DNA of 64,000 bases. Origin: JAENVU01 sp963756815 (GTDB lineage: Bacteria; Actinomycetota; Acidimicrobiia; IMCC26256; JAENVU01). Position 1 is the stretch's first letter, and every line of letters begins with the position of its first letter. Both the position numbers and the translations under genes were made by a program. The stretch lies in the NCBI GenBank assembly GCA_963756815.1, contig CAVWPR010000004.1, positions 248,001 to 312,000 on the forward strand, in the 5' to 3' direction. The notes below the pieces were generated by a model. That model was not told the origin of the DNA, made no database searches, and was given only the letters and a program-made list of their open reading frames with translations. Positions 43,991 through 52,391 of the stretch are shown one piece after another.

Positions 43991-44830
43991 TCAGACCTGG
44001 CAGTACGGGCAGAAGAACGTGGACCGTCCCGCGTACTTCTCCCGCACGATCGCGCGCCGGCAGCGCAGGCACGCCTGCCCGTCGCGGGCGTACACCTGGT
44101 GGTGCTCCTGGTAGCCGCCCTTCTTGCCGAACAGGTCCACGTACTGCTCGTCGGCAAGGGACGAGCCCCGGTACTTCACACCCTCCTGGAGCACCTCGAC
44201 CACGGCCCGGTAGAGCCGGCGCACCTCCTCGGGGCGCAGCTCGTCGCTCATCCGGTCGTAGCGCAGCCCCGCGTGGTGGAGGATCTCGTCGGAGTAGATG
44301 TTGCCGATGCCGGCGATGAACTTCTGGTCCATGAGCGCGGCCTTGAGCTTCATGTGCCGCTGCGCGACCAGCTCCCCGAAGTAGTCCCAGCTCATCGCGC
44401 TCTCGAGCGGGTCCAGCCCGAGGTGGGCGAGCTCGTCGACCTGGTCCTCGATGCCGTCGAGCTCGGTCACGAACATCTCGCCGAACGTGCGCGGGTCGAT
44501 GAACCGCAGCTGGCCGCCCTGGGTGAAGGTGATGACCACGTGGGTGTGCTTGGCCATCGCCTCCTTGGTGCCGGCCGCACGCCGCAGCTGGCCCGACATC
44601 CCGAGGTGGATCACCAGCACCTCACCGCCGTCGAGCTTCACGAGGAGGTACTTGCCCCTCCGCTCGACACCCAGGAGCTTCTTGCCGACCAGCGCGGACG
44701 TGAACTGCTTCCGCTGCCGGTATCGCCGGATCGACCGCATCCCGGTGACGTCGACGGCCTTGACCTTCTTGCCGACGACCTCCTTCTCGAGATCTCGCCG
44801 GATCACCTCGACCTCAGGGAGCTCAGGCAC
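43991..44830 (-). CDS. mutM: Formamidopyrimidine-DNA glycosylase (Fpg/MutM)
   Basis: Removes 8-oxoguanine and cuts the abasic site. After Met removal the protein begins PELPEVEVIRRDLEKEVVGK, giving the catalytic Pro and Glu. It also has GKKLLGVERRGKYLLVKL, the FIAGIGNIYSDEILHHAGL helix-two-turn-helix, and a C-terminal zinc finger CLRC...CPYC. The length is 279 residues. GTG 44830 overlaps the end of rnc by 8 bp, with GGAGGAG inside rnc as ribosome-binding site. Confidence 0.96.
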   Translation of the reverse strand: MPELPEVEVIRRDLEKEVVGKKVKAVDVTGMRSIRRYRQRKQFTSALVGKKLLGVERRGKYLLVKLDGGEVLVIHLGMSGQLRRAAGTKEAMAKHTHVVITFTQGGQLRFIDPRTFGEMFVTELDGIEDQVDELAHLGLDPLESAMSWDYFGELVAQRHMKLKAALMDQKFIAGIGNIYSDEILHHAGLRYDRMSDELRPEEVRRLYRAVVEVLQEGVKYRGSSLADEQYVDLFGKKGGYQEHHQVYARDGQACLRCRRAIVREKYAGRSTFFCPYCQV

Positions 44831-45548
44831 CCTGCTCCTCCCCTGCCCCGATCGGCGACTCGCCCGCCGACACCCGTTCCCACGCCGCACGTGCCGACGC
44901 CTGCTCGGCCTGCTTCTTGGAGCCGCCCTCGCCGTATCCGTAGGCCGCGCCGTCGAGGAGCACCGTGGCGAAGAAGCGCTTCGCGTGGTCCGGTCCCTCG
45001 TCGCGCACCTGGTAGCGCGGCAGTCGGTCGAACCGCTGCGCCGCGAGCTCCTGCAACCGCGTCTTGTAGTCGTCGCCGCCCGGGCCGGTCGCGGCTTCGG
45101 TGATACGCGTCGCGAACAGGCGCAGCACCACCTCCCATGCCGCGTCCATCCCGCCGTCGAGGTAGACCGCGGCGATCACGGCCTCCATCGCGTCGGCGAG
45201 GATCGACGGCTTGTCGCGGCCTCCCGAGGTGTCCTCGCCCTTGCCGAGCAGGAGACAGGGACCGAGCGCGACGTCGGCCGCGACCTCGGCGAGCACGTCG
45301 GAGTTCACGACCGACGCCCGCACCTTGGCCAGCTCGCCCTCCTGGTGCTGGGGGTAGTGCCGGTAGATGTGATCGGTGACGACCATGCCGAGCACCGCGT
45401 CGCCGAGGAACTCGAGCCGCTCGTTCGACGGGTCCTCGGGGTGCTCGGCGCACCACGACCGGTGCGAGAGTGCCTGCCGGAGGACGCCGCGCTCGCGGAA
45501 GCTCCAGCCGAGTCGCGACTCGAACACGGCGTGGGCGTCGGCATCCAT
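44823..45548 (-). CDS. rnc: Ribonuclease III
   Basis: Double-strand RNA endonuclease of 241 residues. The signature NERLEFLGDAVLGMVVTDHI and the downstream ILADAMEAVIAAVYLDGG supply the acidic metal ligands. The C-terminal dsRBD begins DDYKTRLQELAAQRF and ends GSKKQAEQASARAAW. ATG 45548 is the start. A 7-bp hairpin lies 9 nt upstream, which could matter because RNase III often regulates its own mRNA. Confidence 0.96.
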   Translation of the reverse strand: MDADAHAVFESRLGWSFRERGVLRQALSHRSWCAEHPEDPSNERLEFLGDAVLGMVVTDHIYRHYPQHQEGELAKVRASVVNSDVLAEVAADVALGPCLLLGKGEDTSGGRDKPSILADAMEAVIAAVYLDGGMDAAWEVVLRLFATRITEAATGPGGDDYKTRLQELAAQRFDRLPRYQVRDEGPDHAKRFFATVLLDGAAYGYGEGGSKKQAEQASARAAWERVSAGESPIGAGEEQGA

Positions 45549-45557
45549 GCGTCCCGG

Positions 45558-45575
45558 CCGCGGCTCAGGCCGCGG
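45558..45575 (-). promoter_or_regulatory. Hairpin just upstream of rnc
   Basis: CCGCGGC-TCAG-GCCGCGG, a 7-bp perfect stem 9 nt before the rnc start codon. It could mask the ribosome-binding region or be an RNase III processing site, as in the E. coli rnc leader. That is inference from position only. Confidence 0.25.
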
Positions 45576-45650
45576 TCGCCCCCGGATGTCCGCTCGTGCT
45601 CGCTGCGCGCACGGGCCGCTCGGGCCACGGCCGCGCCACGGTGTCGGGCA

Positions 45651-45972
45651 TCACTGGGCCGACCCGGGAGCACCCGTCGCCGCCTCCAGGCGGGCCATGA
45701 CGTAGTCGACCGCGTCGCGCACCGATTTCAGGTCGCCGAGGTCGTCGTCGTCGACCGTGAACCCGACGGTGCGCTCGCCGAGGTCCTCCTCGAGGGCCTC
45801 GACGAGCTCGATGAGCGCGAGCGAGTCCGCGTTGAGGTCGTCGGCGAACGTCGAGTCGAGAGTGATCGTGTCGTCGTTCGATCTCGAGGATCTCCGCGAG
45901 ATGACCACGCACCATCGCGAAGACCTCGTCCCGGGTCACGGGCTCGTGGGTGGAATGGGTCTCAGCGGGCAT
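45651..45972 (-). CDS. acpP: Acyl carrier protein, frame interrupted by a 1-base insertion
   Basis: Carries fatty-acyl chains on a phosphopantetheine arm. From ATG 45972 (AGGAGG directly upstream) the frame reads MPAETHSTHEPVTRDEVFAM and VRGHLAEILEI; the rest, NDDTITLDSTFADDLNADSL and ALIELVEALEEDLGE, is in the next frame. DSL gives the attachment serine. The 322-bp length is one more than a multiple of three, and removing the base at 45879 joins the halves into about 106 residues. The C-terminal part is slightly longer than usual. It overlaps plsX by 11 bp. An ACP next to plsX is expected to be essential, so sequence error is likely. Confidence 0.88.
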
Positions 45973-47032
45973 GGGCCTCCTGTCGATCCGGGCGGTTCCC
46001 GTCGGGTGGTCGGACGCCGCCGTCGTGGTCGACGAGGGCCGCCTGCATGCGGTCGACGAACCCGCCGGCCACACAGTCGACGGCGAGCCGGACCGCGTTG
46101 ACGATCGCCCGCGCGCTCGACGAGCCGTGGGAGATCACGCACACGCCGTCGACGCCGAGCAGCGCCGCACCCCCGATCGTGTCGGGGTCGAGGTAGTCGG
46201 TCACGCCCTGGAGCAACATCGGTGCGACGACGTCGGCCGCCGCCTTCGCCTCGGGCGTCGACGCGAGCGTCGTGAAGACGAGATCCGCCGCGGCCTTGAG
46301 CGCGCCCTCCACGGTCTTGATCGCGACGTTGCCGGTGAAGCCGTCCGTGACGATGACGTGCGGGCGCCCCGACATCAGGTCACGGCCCTCGACGTTGCCG
46401 ACGAACCACGGCTCGCCGTCGAGCCGTGCGAACGTCTGCTTGCGCAGGTCGTCGCCCTTGCCCGGCTCCTCGCCGTTCGAGAGCAGGCCGACGGTCGGCT
46501 CGTCCACGCCGAGGCGCAGGCGGGCGTAGGCCCGACCCATGTGGGCGAACTGCACGAGCCACTCGGGCGTGCAGTCGACCGTCGCACCACCGTCGACGAG
46601 CAGGTGGGGCGCCGCGAACGGCACCGGGATCGGCACCCCGATGGCGGGTCGCGCCGCGCCGCGGATCCGGCCGTAGCGGAGCAGTGCGGCCGCCATCGTC
46701 GCGCCCGTGTTCCCGGCGCCGACCATCGCGTCGGCGTCGCCGTCGCGCACCGCTTCGGCGGCGCGCACCACCGACGCGTCCTTCTTGCGGCGCACACCGA
46801 CACCGGGCTCCTCGTCCATCGCGATGACCTCGGTCGTCGCGCGGATGTCGACGCCGTCGGGCACGCCGTCGGGCAGGCAGGCGCGGATCGCGGCCTCGTC
46901 GCCGACGAGCAGGACGCGACACCCGAGCTCGGACACCGCGAGGCACGCGCCCTCGACGATGGCGCCGGGCGCGTGGTCGCCACCCATGGCGTCGATCGCG
47001 ACGGTGAGGCTCCCGCCGGCGGGCCCGGTCAT
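45962..47032 (-). CDS. plsX: Phosphate acyltransferase PlsX
   Basis: Converts acyl-ACP to acyl-phosphate for phospholipid synthesis. The 356-residue protein has SLTVAIDAMGGDHAPGAIVE, VGAGNTGATMAAALLRYGRI, ATVDCTPEWLVQFAHMG and VTDGFTGNVAIKTVEG, matching the family. ATG 47032 is the first start giving the normal N-terminus. It follows rpmF by 106 bp and overlaps acpP at its end, the usual rpmF-plsX-acpP order. Confidence 0.96.
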   Translation of the reverse strand: MTGPAGGSLTVAIDAMGGDHAPGAIVEGACLAVSELGCRVLLVGDEAAIRACLPDGVPDGVDIRATTEVIAMDEEPGVGVRRKKDASVVRAAEAVRDGDADAMVGAGNTGATMAAALLRYGRIRGAARPAIGVPIPVPFAAPHLLVDGGATVDCTPEWLVQFAHMGRAYARLRLGVDEPTVGLLSNGEEPGKGDDLRKQTFARLDGEPWFVGNVEGRDLMSGRPHVIVTDGFTGNVAIKTVEGALKAAADLVFTTLASTPEAKAAADVVAPMLLQGVTDYLDPDTIGGAALLGVDGVCVISHGSSSARAIVNAVRLAVDCVAGGFVDRMQAALVDHDGGVRPPDGNRPDRQEAHAR

Positions 47033-47138
47033 GGCCGTCCCGCTCGTGCGCCGACGACGCGGGCCGACGGACATTCCGCCCGCGCACCGCTCGGCCCGGA
47101 GCGGGTCGGGTCGTACCGGGGTGGGCGTCGCTCACGTC

Positions 47139-47318
47139 CTATTCCGAGTCGAGGACCTGGCGCCCGCGGTACGTGCCGCAGTTCCCGCACACGGTGTGGG
47201 GCAGCTTCACCGCACCGCACGTCGGGCAGAGCGAGCGCGCCGGCGCGTCCAGCGTCCAGTTCGACGCCCGGCGACTGCGGGTCTTCGCACGGGGGGTCTT
47301 GCGCTTCGGGACGGCCAT
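47139..47318 (-). CDS. rpmF: 50S ribosomal protein L32
   Basis: A 59-residue L32 starting MAVPKRKTPRAKTRSRRASN, with two cysteine pairs (CPTCG and CGNCG) making it the zinc-binding form. ATG 47318 has GAGGAG upstream. It lies 28 bp after the DUF177 gene, a standard pairing. Confidence 0.96.
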   Translation of the reverse strand: MAVPKRKTPRAKTRSRRASNWTLDAPARSLCPTCGAVKLPHTVCGNCGTYRGRQVLDSE

Positions 47319-47346
47319 GGATGGATGCTCCTCGGGATCTGTTGGT

Positions 47347-47850
47347 TCAGTGGTCCAGCGTGAGATCGCGCAGTGCGTCCCAACGTGGATCGGGCGGGTT
47401 CGGGTCGCAGTCGCAGTCGGCCTCGTTGCGGTCGACACCGCAGATCGGGCACAGCCCGGCGCATTCCTCGCGGCACAGCGGGGCGGTGGGGAGATCGAGC
47501 AGCACCGTGTCACGTACCGGCAGCTCGAGGTCGATCTCCTCGCCCTCGAGCGGGTAGGTCTCGCCCTCGACGACGTCACGTTCGAAGAGCTCCCGCACCG
47601 GCATCTCGAAGCGGGCCCGGACCGGCGCCAGACACCGGCTGCACTCGCTCTCGTACTCGCCCGCCACCGTGCCGTGCACGACGATGCCGTCGCTGATGCG
47701 CTCGAGCCAGACCTCGACGACGAGCGGCGCCGCCGACAGCCGCGACCCGGCGACACCGCCGAGCTCGCGGCCGGGGATCTCGACCCGAACCGCCCGCCGC
47801 GCGGACGGGTGGTGGAGCAGATCGGAGACGTTGCAGCGGAGCGCGGTCAT
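47347..47850 (-). CDS. DUF177/YceD family protein
   Basis: A 167-residue protein with GEYESECSRCLAPVRARFEM, then LEGEEIDLELPVRDTVLLDL and the cysteine motifs CREECAGLCPICG and ADCDCDP typical of the DUF177 family. YceD-type proteins are linked to 23S rRNA biogenesis in some organisms; the role in actinobacteria is not established. It heads the rpmF-plsX-acpP-rnc series. Confidence 0.92.
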   Translation of the reverse strand: MTALRCNVSDLLHHPSARRAVRVEIPGRELGGVAGSRLSAAPLVVEVWLERISDGIVVHGTVAGEYESECSRCLAPVRARFEMPVRELFERDVVEGETYPLEGEEIDLELPVRDTVLLDLPTAPLCREECAGLCPICGVDRNEADCDCDPNPPDPRWDALRDLTLDH

Positions 47851-47954
47851 GTTCGTGGGAGAAATTCGCCTCGGTGGCCCCGGACACGCACTGGAGAGCG
47901 CGTGTCGAACGGACGCCGGATAGTGGGTCGGCGACCTGCCGACGGGCCCGATCG

Positions 47955-47971
47955 TAGCAGGTCAGCTGCTA
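47955..47971 (-). promoter_or_regulatory. Inverted repeat overlapping a candidate promoter of the DUF177-rpmF operon
   Basis: TAGCAG-GTCAG-CTGCTA, a perfect 6-bp inverted repeat in the 168-bp gap between sepIVA and DUF177. On the minus strand it lies between CTGGAA and TACGAT, which could be a weak -35 and a -10 (16-bp spacer). The repeat would then sit in the promoter spacer as an operator. No regulator is known. Confidence 0.3.
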
Positions 47972-48018
47972 TTTCCAGCTTCTGCCAGCCGCCCCTCGCA
48001 TCGGGCGCCGGGGGACGG

Positions 48019-48567
48019 CTACGCCAGGTCCTGGTCGAAGAACGCGCCCTCGTCGGTGTCCTCGGCGAGGTCCGCCTCCTCGGTCGGGATGACCACCTGG
48101 AGCCGCTCGCGACCCTTGGCCACCGCCGTCATCGTCCGCTCGAGCACCACCTCGAAGCTCGCGAGCTTCCGGTCGATGTAGTCCTCGGCCTCGTGCTTGA
48201 GGTCGCGGGAGGTCTTCTCCGCGTCGTCGACGATCCGCCGGGCGTGCAGCGTGGCCTCCCGGACGACCTCGGTCTTCTCGACCATCCGCTGGGCCTGCTG
48301 GCGCCCGGCATCGATGATGTCCTCGGCCTCGCGCCGCGCCTTGGCCAGGAACTCCTCGCGCTCCTTCAACAGCCAGCGCGCCTGGCGGATCTCCTCGGGG
48401 AGTGCGGCGACGGCGTCCTCCAGGAGCACGACGAGCTCGTCGCGGTTGACCATGACGCTCGCCGACATCGGCACCGAACGCGCGGTCTCGATGTGGTCAC
48501 GGACCTGGAGGATGAGCTCCTCGGTGTCCAGGGTCTCACGCGGGAATTGGTCGACGGTGTCACTCAC
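48019..48567 (-). CDS. sepIVA: SepIVA/DivIVA-like coiled-coil protein
   Basis: A 182-residue protein dominated by a coiled coil from about residue 60 to 160 (EEFLAKARREAEDIIDAGRQ, VREATLHARRIVDDAEKTSR), with an acidic C-terminus. It resembles actinobacterial ATP-synthase-subunit-B-like proteins including mycobacterial SepIVA, which acts in polar growth and septation. The neighbours (coaD, DUF177, rpmF, rnc, mutM, smc) match the position of sepIVA in related genomes, supporting the call. It starts with GTG 2 bp after coaD. Confidence 0.7.
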   Translation of the reverse strand: MSDTVDQFPRETLDTEELILQVRDHIETARSVPMSASVMVNRDELVVLLEDAVAALPEEIRQARWLLKEREEFLAKARREAEDIIDAGRQQAQRMVEKTEVVREATLHARRIVDDAEKTSRDLKHEAEDYIDRKLASFEVVLERTMTAVAKGRERLQVVIPTEEADLAEDTDEGAFFDQDLA

Positions 48568-48569
48568 GG

Positions 48570-49055
48570 CTACCGGGACTCCTCGAATCGATGGGCGAGC
48601 CGGCGCATGACCGAGGGCGGGACCATGCTCGAGACGTCACCGCCGTACTTGGCCACTTCCTTCACCAGGCTCGACGACAGGAACGAGTGCTGCGGACTCG
48701 TCGAGATGAAGAACGTGTCGATGCTCGAGAGACGCTGGTTCATCTGTGCCATCTGGAGCTCGTAGTCGAAGTCGGAGACGGCCCGCAGGCCCTTCACGAT
48801 CGCGGTCGCGTCGTGGTCCCTCGCGAAGTCCACGAGCAGTCCCTTGAAGAACTCGATGGAGACGTTCGGCAGGTGGGCGGTCTCCTCGTGGAGCATGTCC
48901 TGGCGCTCCTCGAGCGTGAAGAGCGACTGCGCCTTCTGCGGGTTCCGGATGACGGCCACGATCACGTGGTCGAAGTGCCGCGCGGTCCGCTCGATGATGT
49001 CGAGATGACCCAGGGTGACCGGGTCGAACGAACCCGGGCAGAGTGCGGTGGCCAC
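48570..49055 (-). CDS. coaD: Pantetheine-phosphate adenylyltransferase
   Basis: Penultimate step of CoA synthesis: 4'-phosphopantetheine plus ATP gives dephospho-CoA. The 161-residue protein starts TALCPGSFDPVTLGHLDIIE with the TxGH nucleotidyltransferase motif, and later shows KGLRAVSDFDYELQMAQMN and HSFLSSSLVKEVAKYGGDV. GTG 49055 is used because it gives the conserved N-terminus. rsmD lies 38 bp upstream, the usual rsmD-coaD pair. Confidence 0.96.
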   Translation of the reverse strand: MATALCPGSFDPVTLGHLDIIERTARHFDHVIVAVIRNPQKAQSLFTLEERQDMLHEETAHLPNVSIEFFKGLLVDFARDHDATAIVKGLRAVSDFDYELQMAQMNQRLSSIDTFFISTSPQHSFLSSSLVKEVAKYGGDVSSMVPPSVMRRLAHRFEESR

Positions 49056-49093
49056 GGTGCGGCAGGCTCCTCGTTGTGCAGGGCGGCGGTCCG

Positions 49094-49702
49094 TCAGGCC
49101 GTCCGGTCGCCGGCATCCGGGCCGGTGAGCACGACGAGCGTATCCCCGTAGACCCGTTCCCACGCGACTCGCCATCCCTCGGGCAGCGTCGGCGGACCCA
49201 CCGCGGCCGAGCGCTCGATCACCACGCCGGCGCCGGGCGCCAGCCAGCCGGGGGCCGCGAGCGCGAGCAGGATGCGGGCCAGCTCGGGCCCGGCGACGTC
49301 GTACGGCGGGTCGAGGAAGACCAGGTCGAACGGCGACTCGGGCGGGTGACCGGCGAGGAACCCACCGAAGCCGCGTCGGTGCACGGTCCCCCGGTCGGCG
49401 AGCCGGGTGGAGGCGAGATTGCGCCGGATCGCGTCGACCGCACGCGGATCGCGATCCACCAGGGTCGCGCGCGCCGCGCCGCGCGAGAGCGCCTCGATCC
49501 CGAGCGCCCCGCTGCCCGCGTAGCCGTCGAGCACGCGCGCCCCGGCGAGCCGGGCGGTACCGAGCGCGCCGAACACCGACTCCTTGACCCGGTCGCTCGT
49601 CGGCCGGGTGCGTGCGCCCTTGGGCACCACCAACCGCAGGCCACCCTGCTCACCGGCGATCACCCGCGGTCCCCGTGCGCCCCCGGGGCGTCCGCGCTGC
49701 AT
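49094..49702 (-). CDS. rsmD: 16S rRNA (guanine966-N2)-methyltransferase RsmD
   Basis: A 202-residue enzyme with RVIAGEQGGLRLVVPKGART, PTSDRVKESVFGALG, VLDGYAGSGALGIEALSRGA and the catalytic FLDPPYD motif. ATG 49702 follows a TACGAT -10 element by 6 nt, so the gene is probably leaderless; the frame stays open upstream but that part has no RsmD similarity. Confidence 0.93.
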   Translation of the reverse strand: MQRGRPGGARGPRVIAGEQGGLRLVVPKGARTRPTSDRVKESVFGALGTARLAGARVLDGYAGSGALGIEALSRGAARATLVDRDPRAVDAIRRNLASTRLADRGTVHRRGFGGFLAGHPPESPFDLVFLDPPYDVAGPELARILLALAAPGWLAPGAGVVIERSAAVGPPTLPEGWRVAWERVYGDTLVVLTGPDAGDRTA

Positions 49703-49708
49703 CGGGGG

Positions 49709-49714
49709 ATCGTA
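49709..49714 (-). promoter_or_regulatory. -10 element for leaderless rsmD
   Basis: TACGAT on the minus strand, 6 nt before ATG 49702. Confidence 0.5.
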
Positions 49715-49830
49715 CGGGGAGGCTCGCCGCTGCCCGGTCGCATTGCGGTGCTCGAGCCGCCCCGGCGAACCTCGACCGCGACGAAAATGGACGAACGGGC
49801 GCCGGAGGGCGCGCTCGTAGCCTCCGGCCG

Positions 49831-50745
49831 ATGGTCGAGCGTCCGCCATCCCGCCGCGGCAGCGGGTGGTCGACGCGCTCGGCGCCGACGCCGATCCGCT
49901 CGAGACCCTCGCTACCGGGTGAGCGGCGCCGACCTCACGTCGTTCCTGCTCGAGGTCGCGCAACGGCGCGCCGCCTCGGTCACGCCGGCCGAGCTCGTGC
50001 GCCGCATCCGCACCGACCGCCTCGTCGAGCCGGGCACCGTCGATGCCCGGTCGCTGCACCGCACGGTCGCCCGGCTGCTGGACGCGCTCCCCGAGGCGTT
50101 CGAGGTCCTCGAGCTCTCCCCCGTCGCGCCGCTCGGCACGTGCTCGGCGGTGGCGACCGTCGACCAGAAGAAGCTCGTGAGCACGCTGCGGGCCGCCGAG
50201 GTCGCGGGCGACCCGACCAACACGCTGGCCGCCATCGCCGCGACGCCGCGCCGGATCCCGACGTACGCCTCGGCGCGGTGCAGCGGGTCCTCCGCACCCA
50301 ACCGATGGGCGCCCTGGGCCAGCAGCACTTCACCGTGCTCGGGCTCGTCACCACCGGGCGGGACCGCGGCAACCTGGACGTTCGAGCGCACGACCCTCGT
50401 CGAGACGCTCCCGGTGCTCGATCGCCGCGCTCGGCGCGTGCGAGCGTCGGACCGATCGAGCTGCGGCTCACCTCGCTCCGCGACACCTTCACCGCCGCGT
50501 CTGGTCGACGACGTTCGGGCCGCGCTCCCTGCGCCGACCTCGGTCGTGGCCGATCCCGACCGCGCCGTCCGGGCGGGGCTACTACCGCGACCTCTGCTTC
50601 AAGGTGATCGTGCGCCCGGGGACCGACGAGGTCGAGGTCGGCGACGGCGGCTTCACCGACTGGAGCGCACGGCTCACCGGCGACCGCAAGCGCCGCACGC
50701 TCGTCGCCGGGCTCGGCGTCGACCGCATCGCCACGCCTCGCCTGA
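49831..50745 (+). pseudogene. Unknown conserved protein, possibly class II aaRS-like, with several frameshifts
   Basis: Fragments in different frames line up as one protein: QRVVDALGADADPLETLA, YRVSGADLTSFLLEVAQRRA, VLELSPVAPLGTCSAVATVD, EVAGDPTNTLAAIA, GALGQQHFTVLGLVTTGRD, then YYRDLCFKVIVRPGTDEVEV and GDGGFTDWSARLTGDRKRR ending near TGA 50745. The APLGTCSAVATVDQ and GGFTDWSARL segments remind me of unassigned proteins with a class II tRNA-synthetase-like core, but I cannot name the family with confidence. TAGCCT at 49818-49823, 7 nt before ATG 49831, fits a leaderless start. Indels, not decay, are the likely cause of the breaks. Confidence 0.5.
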
Positions 50746-51744
50746 CGGACTCCGCGGCGGCGAGCGGAGCGGCGCCGCTCCGGGCAGCTCGGCGAGCCAC
50801 TCCGATGCCGGCACGGAGCTCGGAGCACTCGGCCGCCGCGGCCGCGACCGCGCGGTCGCGGATGACGGCGTTCACCGGCGTCGGGACGCCCGCGGCCGCG
50901 CCGATCCGCACGATCTCGCCGTTGAGGGCATCGGCCTCGATCGAGCCCAGGCCCGCGCGCGACCGACTGCCACGACGACCCGCCGCCGCGGTGCGCGCCG
51001 TCGATCTCCCGCACCTGGAGCAGGTCACCGCGGCGCGCCGCCTCCTCCTCCTTCGAGGCGTAGGCGATCCCGGCGGCGTGCGAACGCGTCGCGCGCCTCG
51101 GCCCGCGCCCGGCGGACGAGCTCGGCCGCGTCGGCGTCGCGCGACGCAGATCGCCTCGACCGCGTTCCCGAGGTTCATGAGCAGCTTCGTGTACTTCCAT
51201 CGCATCACGTCGGGCACCACGCGGGTGTCGAACCCCGCGGCACGCAGGTCGGCGGCGAGCGCGTCGGCCACGCGTCGGTGCCGCCCGTGGCCATGCCGAT
51301 GTCGAACAGTCCCGGGATCGGCGACGCGTAGGCCTCCACCCGTCCGGGCTCGAGGTGCGCGGCCGGCATCATCACGACGACGCCGTAGGTGTTCGGGAAC
51401 TTCGCGCCCACGAGCCGCTCGTTGGCGACGCCGTTCTGGAAGCAGGCCACCGGCGTGCCCGCCGGCGCGGCCGCGACGAGGTCGGCGAGCACGGGCGGGG
51501 TGTCCTGCGTCTTCACCGCGAGGGCGACCAGGGTCGACCCGTCGACATCGGCGTCCGCGACGGCCGTGACCACCGGCACCGGGAGCGTGACCACGCGGTC
51601 CGGCTCGACGAGCGTGAGCCCGTCGCCCGCGATCGCCTCGGCGTGCGCGCCGCGCGCGACGAGCGTCACGTCCGTTCCGGCCTCGAAGAGCCGAGCGCCG
51701 ACCGCGCCGCCGATCGCGCCGGCGCCGACGATCACGATGCGCAT
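50746..51744 (-). pseudogene. panE: 2-dehydropantoate 2-reductase (PanE/ApbA family), several frameshifts
   Basis: Ketopantoate reductase of pantothenate synthesis, or a relative. From ATG 51744 the frame reads RIVIVGAGAIGGAVGARLFE, then CFQNGVANERLVG and GVVVMMPAAHLEPGRVEAYA. It then changes frame to DALAADLRAAGFDTRVVPDV and MRWKYTKLLMNLGNAVEAIC, changes again to AAGIAYASKEEEAARRGDLL, and returns with GSIEADALNGEIVRIGAAAG and VPTPVNAVIRDRAVA. All family landmarks are present, so the gene is probably intact in the organism. The exact 3' end is uncertain by some tens of bases. Confidence 0.65.
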
Positions 51745-51799
51745 CGTCGGGTCCCGTCGGTCACGCGATCGAGCGGAGGTGCGCCGTAACCTCCGCGCC

Positions 51800-52387
51800 A
51801 TCGACTGGCTCACGGTGCTCGACGAGGTGCGCGCGATCGCGCAGACCGGTCTCCACTACTCGACGGATCCGTACGACCGTGAGCGCTGCACCCGCCTGCT
51901 CGAGCTCGCGACGCGGGGGTACGCGGCGGCCCTCGACCTCCCCGAGCCGGAGGTGCGGGCGCGGCTCGCCCGCGACCTGGGGTACCAGAGCGCGAAGGTC
52001 GGCGCCGATGCCGCGATCTTCGACGACGACGGTCGGGTCCTGCTGGTGCACCGCGCCGACGACCTGCGGTGGGGTCTCGTCGCGGGTTGGGTCGACCCGG
52101 GCGAGACGCCGCCCGACACCGTGGTGCGCGAGGTGCACGAGGAGGTCGGTCTCGAGGTCACGGCGTTCGAGCTCGTCGACGTCGTGGGACGACCGGCCGG
52201 CACCGAGTTCGGCCCGCACGCGGTCGTGTCGGTGTTGTACGTCTGCACCGTGGCGCCCGGGCCGGTGACGATCTCGCACGAAGCGGTGGCCGCGGCGTAC
52301 CGGCATCCCGAGGACGTCGACGCGTGGCACGCCAACCACGAGCGGCTCGCGCTCCTCGCCCGCGACCACTGGCGACGGAACGCCTGA
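51800..52387 (+). CDS. NUDIX hydrolase with N-terminal helical domain
   Basis: Nucleoside-diphosphate-linked pyrophosphatase-like protein. A helical N-terminal segment (LDEVRAIAQTGLHYSTDPYD) precedes the Nudix domain with the complete box GWVDPGETPPDTVVREVHEE followed by VGLEV. The substrate is unknown. The start is uncertain. A TAACCT -10 element at 51787-51792 lies 7 nt before ATC 51800, where the family N-terminus (DWL) begins; GTG 51815 and GTG 51779 are the conventional alternatives, and the latter would lie upstream of the predicted transcript start. It is divergent from panE. Confidence 0.85.
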   Translation: MDWLTVLDEVRAIAQTGLHYSTDPYDRERCTRLLELATRGYAAALDLPEPEVRARLARDLGYQSAKVGADAAIFDDDGRVLLVHRADDLRWGLVAGWVDPGETPPDTVVREVHEEVGLEVTAFELVDVVGRPAGTEFGPHAVVSVLYVCTVAPGPVTISHEAVAAAYRHPEDVDAWHANHERLALLARDHWRRNA

Positions 52388-52391
52388 GCGG

